Below, piece after piece: positions 1 through 5,246 of a stretch of DNA of 10,007 bases; position 1 is the stretch's first letter; each line of letters begins with the position of its first letter. Where the stretch lies: the NCBI GenBank assembly GCA_036501845.1, contig DASXZO010000093.1, forward strand, positions 1 to 10,007. The letters run 5' to 3'. Both the position numbers and the translations under genes were made by a program. Source of the stretch: JBBREP01 sp036501845. Lineage in GTDB: Bacteria; Actinomycetota; Acidimicrobiia; IMCC26256; PALSA-610. The notes under the pieces are model-generated. The model saw nothing but the letters and a program-made list of their open reading frames with translations. It was not told where the DNA came from and did no database searches.

Positions 1-366
1 GACGGTGTCGACGCGCTCGCCGGCCTCGAGCTCGGCGGCGTACCGATCGCCACAGTGCTGTCGCAACGCACCGGACTTCCGGCGCGTTTCGTGCGCAAGC
101 AGGCCAAGGAGTACGGCACGTGCCGTCTCGCCGAAGGCGGCGACGTCGACGGCGAGCGGTTGCTCGTGGTGGAAGACGTGGTCACGTCGGGCGGGGCCGT
201 GGTGGATGCGGTGCGCGAGCTGCGCGCTCGCGGCGCGGTGTGCGAGCGTGCGGTGTGCGTGATCGACCGTGAGTCGAGCGGGCGCGAGAACCTCGCCGAG
301 ATCGGCGTGGCGCTCGATGCGCTGTTCACGATGAGCGAGCTGAAGGCCGTGGCCTCAGGTCTGTGA
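1..366 (+). CDS. pyrE: Orotate phosphoribosyltransferase, C-terminal part (5' end outside window)
   Basis: The enzyme joins orotate to PRPP to make orotidine 5'-phosphate in cytosolic pyrimidine synthesis. The reading frame is open from base 1 and gives 121 residues; the family is usually 170-210, so about the first third is missing. The flexible catalytic loop is visible as FVRKQAKEYGT (residues 30-40). The PRPP-binding motif is LLVVEDVVTSGGA (residues 55-67), with the acidic pair followed by TSGG. The C-terminal helix ends in ELKAVASGL, and the typical FTMSEL stretch precedes it. In the E. coli and Salmonella enzymes the loop reads RKxxKxHG; here Tyr stands where His is usual. The last 12 bp overlap the end of the convergent lipoprotein gene. 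The family call is firm; the true start cannot be seen. Confidence 0.93.
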   Translation, partial: DGVDALAGLELGGVPIATVLSQRTGLPARFVRKQAKEYGTCRLAEGGDVDGERLLVVEDVVTSGGAVVDAVRELRARGAVCERAVCVIDRESSGRENLAEIGVALDALFTMSELKAVASGL

Positions 367-708
367 GCCGCGGCACTGCTGCACGAGCCGGTCGACTTCC
401 GCGGTTTCCGCGTTGCTCAGATCGCCGGCGTTGGTCAGCTCGTTGCGCACGTAGAGGTCGGTGCCCTGCGGGCTCACCCCGGTGAACGGCACGTGGCGGA
501 TCGCGGCCTGGTGGCGATTGATCTCCACATATTGGTCGCTGTAGTACTTGCTGAGGCCGTTCACGAAGCACGCCGCCTCGGCCTTCGACCAGCCCACCTT
601 CACGAGGTCGGCCTCGGCGTGGGTGGTGGTGTATTCGGCGATCGAGCACCCGCCGAGCACGGCCACGGCGGCCGCGACGCCGATCGCACGCCACAGTCCT
701 CGCTTCAC
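355..708 (-). CDS. Small secreted lipoprotein of unknown function
   Basis: The family is not recognised. From a GTG at 708 the product is 117 residues. It opens with a lipoprotein signal: Lys2 and Arg3, Arg7, a hydrophobic stretch IGVAAAVAVL (9-18), then the lipobox LGGC with Cys21 as the expected lipidated residue. The mature part is about 97 residues and polar. It has two further cysteines (47 and 112) that could form a disulfide outside the membrane, and aromatic residues around GLSKYYSDQY. The frame stays open to an ATG at 888, but that extension is Arg-rich, overlaps the STAS gene and would bury the signal peptide, so the GTG is preferred. No Shine-Dalgarno is visible; a -10-like hexamer close upstream suggests a leaderless transcript. 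It overlaps the pyrE tail by 12 bp, tail to tail. An envelope location is a fair inference; its role is not known. Confidence 0.72.
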   Translation of the reverse strand: MKRGLWRAIGVAAAVAVLGGCSIAEYTTTHAEADLVKVGWSKAEAACFVNGLSKYYSDQYVEINRHQAAIRHVPFTGVSPQGTDLYVRNELTNAGDLSNAETAEVDRLVQQCRGSQT

Positions 709-716
709 GGCCGCGC

Positions 717-722
717 ACGCTA
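717..722 (-). promoter_or_regulatory. Candidate -10 element (TAGCGT) of the lipoprotein gene
   Basis: On the minus strand TAGCGT fits the actinobacterial TANNNT form of the -10. It ends 8 nt before the GTG at 708, a spacing that would place the transcription start on or next to the start codon. The same hexamer sits upstream of the tRNA-Leu gene in this window. No convincing -35 is seen. This rests on motif and spacing only. Confidence 0.3.
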
Positions 723-731
723 TCGGCGGCA

Positions 732-1013
732 GTGGCGATGAATTTGCTCGGGCTGGGGCGTCGTACCGCTGTGCAGCGGTTGAGGACGGTCGCGTTCGTG
801 GCCTTCGCCGCCGACGACATCGAGCGCGCCCGCCGGCCCCTGGTGCAGTCGGGCGCGATCGACATCGCCACGGTCGACGTGATCGCACGCCTACGCCTGC
901 GAGCCGCGCGAGCCGGCCTCGAGATGACGCTCCACGGTGTGTGCCCGGAACTCGTCGCGCTCCTGCAGATCACGGGGCTGGCGACGAACCTGGGGATGGC
1001 AACGAGCGGTTGA
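732..1013 (+). CDS. Short STAS-domain protein
   Basis: A 93-residue protein made almost wholly of a STAS (anti-sigma-factor-antagonist-like) fold. The recognisable part is residues 42-88. AIDIATVDVIARLRL is the strand-turn-helix that normally carries the phosphorylatable Ser. It is followed by the RAARAGLEMTLHG strand and then PELVALLQITGLATNLG, the usual last helix. Small actinobacterial STAS proteins with a D-x-x-TVD-x-x-ARL core look very similar. The classical D-S-S-G phosphosite is not kept; Thr47 is the only hydroxyl residue there. Such proteins act as binding modules in partner switching or lipid-transport systems, but no kinase or anti-sigma partner lies next to it, so its pathway is open. 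The start is GTG at 732, or ATG at 738, with no clear ribosome site. It diverges from the lipoprotein gene with a 23-bp gap. Confidence 0.7.
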   Translation: MAMNLLGLGRRTAVQRLRTVAFVAFAADDIERARRPLVQSGAIDIATVDVIARLRLRAARAGLEMTLHGVCPELVALLQITGLATNLGMATSG

Positions 1014-1048
1014 GGCCGGCGACCCGCTCGGCGCGCCCCGATGTGCCC

Positions 1049-2029
1049 TCAGTCGATGTGCGTGGGCAGACCGAAGCGGGCGAAGAGCCGGGTGTCGAGG
1101 TCGAGGAAGTAGTGCGTGCCCGCGATCGCGCCGCAATCGAGCTCCAACACGATGATCGACCACGGCGAGTACCCGCCCGCAGGATCGGGCTTGTACTGCG
1201 CGAACGCGGGCTCGCCGTTGGCGCCGACGGGAAACAAACGCGAACCGCGACACGCGTTCCCCGGACCCACCATCCAACGTGCAACCTCGTCGGAGTCGTT
1301 GAGCCACAACGTGTACGGCGGCATCGACATCACCACGTCGTCGCGGAGCAGCGCGACGAGCGCCGGGATGTCGTAGCGCTCGAAGGCGTCGACGAAGCGA
1401 CCGAGCAGAGCCTGCTGATCGGCTGAGACGCTGCCCACCGACGCGGCGTCGAGGTCGGCGTCGGCGAGCGTGGCGCGGGCGCGCTGCAGCGCGCTGTTCA
1501 CCGACGCCACCGAGGTGTCGAGCAGCTCGGCGACCTCGCTCGCCTGCCAGCGCAGCACTTCGCGCAAAATCAGCACGGCGCGCTGGCGCGCCGGGAGGTG
1601 TTGCAGCGCGTTCACGAACGCGAGCCGCACCGACTCACGCTCCACGATCACCTCGGCCGGATCGTCGGGCGTGCCGAACACGTCGCCGTCCGGAATCGGT
1701 GTGAGCCACGTGTGCTCCGCGAGCTGCGCGCCGTCGAACGCATCGGTGGTGGACGCCGGGCCGAGATCCATCGGCCGCGCGCGCCGTTGATTGCTGCGCA
1801 GCATGTCGAAGCACACGTTCGTGGCGATGCGATACACCCATGAACGCAGCGACGAGCGGCCTTCGAACCTGTCAATTGCGCGCCACGCGCGCACCATCGT
1901 CTCCTGCACAGCGTCGTCGGCCTCGAACGCGGAGCCGAGCATGCGGTAGCAGTACGCGGTGAGCTCGCGTCGGAATTCGTCGAGCTGTTCCAGTGTCGCG
2001 TTGTCCTGGTCGAGCGTCATCGCGCGCAT
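1049..2029 (-). CDS. sigG: SigG-like ECF RNA polymerase sigma factor with C-terminal SnoaL-like domain
   Basis: An alternative sigma factor of 326 residues that would direct RNA polymerase to a small regulon. Region 2 spans about 20-80, with AYCYRMLGSAFEADDAVQET (25-44), then RAWRAIDRF and WVYRIATNVCFDMLR (64-78). Region 4 is at about 138-186 (LPARQRAVLILREVLRWQAS, then the helix-turn-helix ELLDTSVASVNSALQRAR). A linker leads into a SnoaL/NTF2-like domain at 203-322. Its signature stretches SMPPYTLWL, ACRGSRLFP, ANGEPAFAQY, SPW and LFARFGLP are typical of the SigG/SigX5 (TIGR02960, ECF56) type. ECF factors with such a tail usually lack a membrane anti-sigma factor and are thought to be controlled through the tail; none is found beside it. 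It lies 39 bp downstream of the VOC gene on the same strand, probably in one transcript. ATG at 2029 is chosen; ATG at 2020 is possible. Confidence 0.93.
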   Translation of the reverse strand: MRAMTLDQDNATLEQLDEFRRELTAYCYRMLGSAFEADDAVQETMVRAWRAIDRFEGRSSLRSWVYRIATNVCFDMLRSNQRRARPMDLGPASTTDAFDGAQLAEHTWLTPIPDGDVFGTPDDPAEVIVERESVRLAFVNALQHLPARQRAVLILREVLRWQASEVAELLDTSVASVNSALQRARATLADADLDAASVGSVSADQQALLGRFVDAFERYDIPALVALLRDDVVMSMPPYTLWLNDSDEVARWMVGPGNACRGSRLFPVGANGEPAFAQYKPDPAGGYSPWSIIVLELDCGAIAGTHYFLDLDTRLFARFGLPTHID

Positions 2030-2033
2030 GGTA

Positions 2034-2047
2034 GGAGTCGAGCCTCC
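2034..2047 (-). promoter_or_regulatory. Ribosome binding site of the sigma gene inside a small inverted repeat
   Basis: On the minus strand GGAGG occupies 2047-2043, 13 nt before the ATG at 2029. That is longer than the usual 5-9 nt. The same bases can pair as GGAG-6 nt-CTCC (2047-2044 with 2037-2034). The 4-bp stem is weak on its own, so a role in hiding or spacing the ribosome site is only a possibility. Confidence 0.3.
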
Positions 2048-2068
2048 GACGGTCCTAGGGGAACTTGG

Positions 2069-2851
2069 TCAACCGGCGTTGGTGAGCGGCTGGAGCAGCC
2101 GGAAGCCCGCGCCCGTGGAATCGACGGCCGCAGCAAGCCGGCCGTACGGCGTGTCCTCGGCCCGCTGCACCACCGCGCCGCCGAGCTTCTCGACGCGCTC
2201 GAGTGTGGCGTCGGCGTCGTCGACACCGAAGTACACCGCCCAGTGCGGCGGCACTCCTTCGGGCAAGAAGCTCGAGGCGTCGATCACCCCGGCCAGCGCC
2301 TCTCCGTCGATCTCGAGCAATGCGTAACGGAACTCGGGCGTGTCGGCTGTGAGCTCGAGGTTCCACGCGAACACGTCGCGGTAGAACTCGAGGCTCGCGT
2401 CGTACGCGCGCGTGTGGAGCTCGAACCACGACGGCGTGCCGCTTTCGCCGTACACGCCGAAGCCCTTGTGCAGGCCCGGCTGCCAGAGCCCGATTGCCGC
2501 GCCGCCCGCATCGGCGACCATCGCCATCACGCCGAGGTCCGCCACCGGCATCGGCGGCAGGTGCGTCTGCCCGCGATGCGCAGCCGCGCGATCGACGTTC
2601 GCCTGTGCGTCGTCCACGGCCAGGTACACCGACCACACGTCGGGCTGCGCCGACGTTCCGTCGTTGCGCATGCATCCACCTACCTGCACTCCGTCGCGCA
2701 AGAAGTTCACATAGCCGCCGAACTCCGGGCCGGGATCGTCGACGGTCCAGCCGAAGATCTCGCCGTAGAACTGCTTGCTCGCCTCTTGATCGCTGGTGAG
2801 CAGGTCGACCCAGCAGGGTGCGCCAAGGGGTGCGGTGGCACGAGCCGTCAT
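2069..2851 (-). CDS. Two-domain VOC (glyoxalase/dioxygenase fold) protein, CFP30B-like
   Basis: The product is 260 residues, essentially the length of mycobacterial CFP30B (Rv0577), and has two tandem VOC modules. Module 1 (about 9-125) starts GAPCWVDLLTSDQEASKQFY, continues EIFGWTVDD and VYLAVDDAQANVDRA, and ends AAIGLWQPG. Module 2 (about 135-256) repeats the plan: GTPSWFELHTRAYDASLEFY, DVFAWNLEL, HWAVYFGVDDADATLERV and the final GAGFRLLQP. VOC proteins bind metals and act on, or bind, reactive carbonyls, antibiotics or aromatic compounds; the substrate cannot be told here. The ATG at 2851 has GAGGG with a 7-nt spacer. The frame runs open much further upstream, antisense to the helicase, but that extension is not family sequence. 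It is the first gene of a probable operon with the SigG-like factor, so a stress or detoxification role is inferred. Confidence 0.9.
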   Translation of the reverse strand: MTARATAPLGAPCWVDLLTSDQEASKQFYGEIFGWTVDDPGPEFGGYVNFLRDGVQVGGCMRNDGTSAQPDVWSVYLAVDDAQANVDRAAAHRGQTHLPPMPVADLGVMAMVADAGGAAIGLWQPGLHKGFGVYGESGTPSWFELHTRAYDASLEFYRDVFAWNLELTADTPEFRYALLEIDGEALAGVIDASSFLPEGVPPHWAVYFGVDDADATLERVEKLGGAVVQRAEDTPYGRLAAAVDSTGAGFRLLQPLTNAG

Positions 2852-2858
2852 AGGGGTT

Positions 2859-2863
2859 CCCTC
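2859..2863 (-). promoter_or_regulatory. Ribosome binding site of the VOC gene
   Basis: GAGGG on the minus strand, 7 nt before the ATG at 2851. It decides the start within an open frame that otherwise extends upstream for more than 1.2 kb. Confidence 0.7.
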
Positions 2864-2898
2864 GTATTCGGTGCTGTGGCGTCGTCTCCGTACAGACG

Positions 2899-2920
2899 GA
2901 TGAGCTGCGCCCAACTCATC
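2899..2920. repeat. Perfect 6-bp inverted repeat, GATGAG-10 nt-CTCATC
   Basis: Arms at 2899-2904 and 2915-2920 around a 10-nt spacer. One more outer pair (2897 with 2922) would match past a single mismatch. It lies 48 bp before the VOC start and about 30 bp before the candidate helicase -10. That placement suits an operator shared by the divergent genes, or a short hairpin in the VOC leader. No regulator family is recognised from the arms. Confidence 0.35.
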
Positions 2921-2951
2921 GGTGCGGTCCGAGACCCGTGCCCCGAGCGGG

Positions 2952-2957
2952 TACCCT
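2952..2957 (+). promoter_or_regulatory. Candidate -10 (TACCCT) for the helicase gene
   Basis: GGTACCCTGG is a common look for an actinobacterial housekeeping -10 (TANNNT). The region 17-18 bp upstream (CCGAGA, 2929-2934) is a poor -35. If used, transcription would start near 2964 and leave a leader of about 175 nt before the GTG at 3140. Supported by motif only. Confidence 0.35.
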
Positions 2958-2999
2958 GGTGCCGGCGCCGTGTATTTGCGGTGCCCATGCTCATGTTTG

Positions 3000-3034
3000 G
3001 GAGCAGCGCCCGGTTGTGATGGCGCCGCTGCTCC
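3000..3034 (+). other. Perfect 9-bp stem-loop in the helicase leader
   Basis: GGAGCAGCG (3000-3008) pairs exactly with CGCTGCTCC (3026-3034) around a 17-nt loop. The bases after it (3036-3057) are moderately T-rich but contain no clean T-run, so it could be a weak attenuator or a plain leader structure. A 10-codon reading frame (ATG at 2987 to TGA at 3019, encoding MLMFGSSARL) overlaps the left arm; it has no visible ribosome site. Confidence 0.5.
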
Positions 3035-3108
3035 GACTCGATCTTCGTTGCTCGTTTGACGGCGCTCGAGAACGTGCGCCAGTCCGATCAACCAAAGAAA
3101 TACAACGC

Positions 3109-3134
3109 GCCGCGCAACGACGCGCGGCAAGGAG
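3109..3134 (+). promoter_or_regulatory. Hairpin abutting the Shine-Dalgarno of the helicase gene
   Basis: GCCGCGC (3109-3115) pairs perfectly with GCGCGGC (3122-3128) around a 6-nt loop. AAGGAG (3129-3134) begins at the very next base, and the GTG start follows 5 nt after it at 3140. This ribosome site decides the start against the upstream in-frame TTG at 3056. A GC-only 7-bp stem this close to the site could limit ribosome entry at low temperature or until it is unwound. Confidence 0.5.
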
Positions 3135-3139
3135 AAATT

Positions 3140-4384
3140 GTGTCCACATTCCACGATCTCGGCGTGCCCGCCGACCTCGTCGACGCGCTCCAGCGCGCCA
3201 ACATCACCGAACCGTTCCCCGTGCAAGTCGCGACGATCCCCGACGCGCTCGCCGGCACCGACGTGTGCGGGAAAGCCCCGACCGGTTCGGGCAAGACCCT
3301 CGCGTTCGGCATCCCGCTCGTCGTGCGAGTCCAGGCGGCCCGGCCCCGCAGGCCGCGTGCGTTGGTGCTCGCACCCACTCGCGAGCTTGCCGCACAGATC
3401 CACAAAGACCTCGAGTTGCTCGGCGCCTCGCGCAACAAGCGCGTGTGCACCGTGTACGGCGGCGTCGGTTACGAGAAGCAGAAGAAAGCGTTGCGCCGCG
3501 GCGTGGAGATTCTCGTCGCCTGCCCCGGACGGCTCCGCGACCTCATGGAGCAGAACGCGGTGCGTCTCGACTCGGTGGAGATCGTCGTGATCGACGAGGC
3601 CGACCGTATGGCCGACATGGGTTTTCTCCCCGAGGTACGCAAGATCCTCGACGAGACGTCGGCCGACCGCCAGACCCTGCTGTTCTCGGCAACTCTCGAC
3701 GGCGACGTCGCGGTGCTGCAGCGCAAGTACCAGCGCGACAACGCCGTGACCTACTCGGTGGCGAGCGAAGCCGACGACGCCGCCATCGACCACCTTTTCG
3801 AGGAACTCGACCCCACCGAACGTGTGGCGCGCACCGCCGAGCTCGTGCGCAAGTACGGCTCCACCATCGTATTCACGCGTACGCGCCACGGTGCCGAACG
3901 GCTCGCCAAGCAGCTCAAGGCGGCCGGCGTCGACGCCGCGGCAATCCACGGTGGACTGTCGCAGAACAAGCGCGACCGCGCGCTCGCAGCCTTCAAGAGC
4001 TACAAGGCCGAAGCGCTCATCGCCACCGACGTTGCCGCGCGCGGCATCCACGTGGATGCGGTTGCGTGCGTGGTGCACTTCGATCCGCCGGTCGACTCCA
4101 AGACCTATGTGCACCGTTCGGGCCGCACCGCACGCGCCGGCGCAACCGGCACGGTCGTGTCGTTCGTGGCGCGCGACCAGCGCGCCGCGTCACGCGCACT
4201 CCGCAAGCAGCTCGGCCTGTTGCCGGAATCGAGCGAACCGACTCGATCGAGCCGCGACGGTCGCGACAATCGCGATGGCCGTGTCGGGCGCGACAACCGC
4301 GGCAAGAACAGCGGCGCCGGGCGCGGGAACCGGCGGCGCAGCCAACCGGAGCGTCGGCGCGCCTCGACCCCGAGCAATCGCTGA
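3140..4384 (+). CDS. DEAD-box ATP-dependent RNA helicase
   Basis: A 414-residue cytosolic helicase that unwinds short RNA duplexes with ATP, as in ribosome assembly, RNA decay or cold adaptation. All family motifs are in order: Q motif FPVQVATIP (Q29), Walker A APTGSGKT (46-53), Ia PTRELA (79-84), GG (108-109), Ib CPGR (128-131), DEAD (152-155), SAT (183-185), IV IVFTRTR (243-249), V ATDVAARGIH (295-304) and VI HRSGRTARAG (325-334). Two positions vary from the commonest form: Cys for Ser/Thr in Ib, and His after RGI where Asp is usual. The tail (363-414) is low in complexity and rich in Arg, Asp, Asn and Gly (RDGRDNRDGR repeats), a basic RNA-binding extension. The GTG start is set by AAGGAG 5 nt upstream. 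It is transcribed alone and convergent with tRNA-Leu. Whether it is the DeaD/CsdA or RhlE type is not decided. Confidence 0.95.
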   Translation: MSTFHDLGVPADLVDALQRANITEPFPVQVATIPDALAGTDVCGKAPTGSGKTLAFGIPLVVRVQAARPRRPRALVLAPTRELAAQIHKDLELLGASRNKRVCTVYGGVGYEKQKKALRRGVEILVACPGRLRDLMEQNAVRLDSVEIVVIDEADRMADMGFLPEVRKILDETSADRQTLLFSATLDGDVAVLQRKYQRDNAVTYSVASEADDAAIDHLFEELDPTERVARTAELVRKYGSTIVFTRTRHGAERLAKQLKAAGVDAAAIHGGLSQNKRDRALAAFKSYKAEALIATDVAARGIHVDAVACVVHFDPPVDSKTYVHRSGRTARAGATGTVVSFVARDQRAASRALRKQLGLLPESSEPTRSSRDGRDNRDGRVGRDNRGKNSGAGRGNRRRSQPERRRASTPSNR

Positions 4385-4393
4385 GAGTTCAGT

Positions 4394-4427
4394 GCTTGGT
4401 GACGCGTTGCAATTGCCGTCACCGAGC
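4394..4427. terminator. Hairpin between the helicase and tRNA-Leu genes
   Basis: GCTTGGTGACG (4394-4404) and CGTCACCGAGC (4417-4427) form an 11-bp stem with a 12-nt loop. In plus-strand RNA the one imperfect pair is a G-U wobble; in minus-strand RNA it is a C-A mismatch, so the hairpin favours the helicase transcript. It starts 9 nt after the helicase stop. No U-tract follows on either strand, as is common for actinobacterial terminators. A second, mutually exclusive stem (4420-4426 with 4433-4439) shares its right arm and reaches into the tRNA 3' end. Confidence 0.55.
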
Positions 4428-4437
4428 AACCACTCGG

Positions 4438-4521
<84 letters not shown>

Positions 4522-4535
4522 TCATGGGAGACGGC

Positions 4536-4541
4536 ACGCTA
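4536..4541 (-). promoter_or_regulatory. Candidate -10 (TAGCGT) of the tRNA-Leu gene
   Basis: TAGCGT on the minus strand, 14 nt before the tRNA 5' end. A start about 7 nt downstream would leave a short 5' leader of roughly 8 nt for RNase P. No good -35 is visible. Confidence 0.35.
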
Positions 4542-4580
4542 GCCCTTTGGTGTCGCTCTCCCGCCGTCGAAGCCGGTCGG

Positions 4581-4586
4581 TAGCCT
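4581..4586 (+). promoter_or_regulatory. Candidate -10 (TAGCCT) of the fhaA operon, leaderless
   Basis: GGTAGCCT lies exactly 6 nt before the GTG at 4593, and no Shine-Dalgarno is present between them. This spacing is typical of leaderless actinobacterial transcripts, with transcription starting at the G of the start codon. It would drive the whole fhaA-to-pbpA set. The -35 is unclear. Confidence 0.45.
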
Positions 4587-4592
4587 CTTTCT

Positions 4593-5246
4593 GTGGTGCT
4601 GCAGGGCTTCGAGCGTCGCCTCGAACGCCTCGTGGAAGGTGCGTTCGGGCGTGCCTTCCCGAGTGGAGTGCAGCCGGTCGAGATCGGCCGGCGGATCGCG
4701 CGCGAGATCGACGACGGTCGCCAACTCGGGCCGCGCGGCGCGACCGCTCCGAACCATTTCGAGGTCTCGCTGTCGCCCGACGACGATGCGCGCTTCGCGA
4801 GCTTCCGCGACGCACTGTCGTCGGAGCTCACCGACGCGGCGCGTGAGCACGCGCGCGCCACTGGCTGTCACTTCGTCGGGCCGGTCACGGTCGCGTTCCT
4901 GGTCGACGAGCACCACCACCGAGGTGCCTTCGACGTCCACGCCCGCATCGTTCAGGGCGCGGCGCCGCTCGACGCGACGCTGGTGGCCCCCGACGGGCGG
5001 CGCGTGCAGCTCGCGCCCGGCGTCAACGTGATCGGGCGGTTGCCCGAATGTGCGGTGCCGCTGTCCGACCCGCAGTCGAGCCGCCACCACGCCGAGCTGC
5101 GGCGGGCCGCCGACGGCGTGACGCTCGTGGATCTCGGCTCCACCAATGGCACCTACGTGAACGGTGTGCGGGTCCACGACCAGGAACTTCGCGACGGCGA
5201 CACGATCCGGGTGGGCAACACCACGTTGCTCTTCGAGGAGCGCTGA
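4593..5246 (+). CDS. fhaA: FhaA: DUF3662 and FHA-domain signalling adaptor
   Basis: A 217-residue cytosolic adaptor. Residues 1-115 are the DUF3662 domain (MVLQGFERRLERLVEGAFGR, VEIGRRIAREID, FVGPVTVAFL). Residues 128-216 are a forkhead-associated domain that binds phosphothreonine. Its ligand residues are visible: GR (148-149), SRHH (163-166) and STNGTYVNG (183-191). In mycobacteria FhaA binds phosphorylated MviN/MurJ at growth sites and is a target of PknA/PknB. The mycobacterial protein is about 527 residues; here the long disordered linker is almost absent and the two domains are about a dozen residues apart. GTG at 4593 is preferred, with a second GTG right after it. It lacks a ribosome site but follows a -10 at leaderless distance. 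It is the first gene of the operon and touches fhaB with no gap. Confidence 0.93.
   Translation: MVLQGFERRLERLVEGAFGRAFPSGVQPVEIGRRIAREIDDGRQLGPRGATAPNHFEVSLSPDDDARFASFRDALSSELTDAAREHARATGCHFVGPVTVAFLVDEHHHRGAFDVHARIVQGAAPLDATLVAPDGRRVQLAPGVNVIGRLPECAVPLSDPQSSRHHAELRRAADGVTLVDLGSTNGTYVNGVRVHDQELRDGDTIRVGNTTLLFEER

Noticed and set aside
1014..1048. Terminator between the STAS and sigma genes
   Set aside because: The 35-bp convergent gap shows no convincing stem or T-run.
548..1426. 292-residue plus-strand frame across the lipoprotein, STAS and sigma genes
   Set aside because: Overlaps three better-supported genes, is Arg-rich and shows no domain.
2048..2072. ECF-type promoter for the sigma gene (TTGACC and CGTC on the minus strand, 15 bp apart)
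   Set aside because: The pair mixes elements of different promoter classes, and a start from it would fall beyond the only ribosome site.
2949..2956. GGGTACCC palindrome as an operator
   Set aside because: Eight-base palindromes of this composition are common in such DNA, and it coincides with the candidate -10.
3056..3139. TTG start giving the helicase 28 more residues
   Set aside because: No ribosome site before it; AAGGAG precedes the GTG at 3140, and the family Q-motif spacing fits the shorter form.
2852..4114. N-terminal extension of the VOC frame antisense to the helicase
   Set aside because: The VOC fold begins right after the ATG at 2851, which has a good ribosome site; the extension has no family features.
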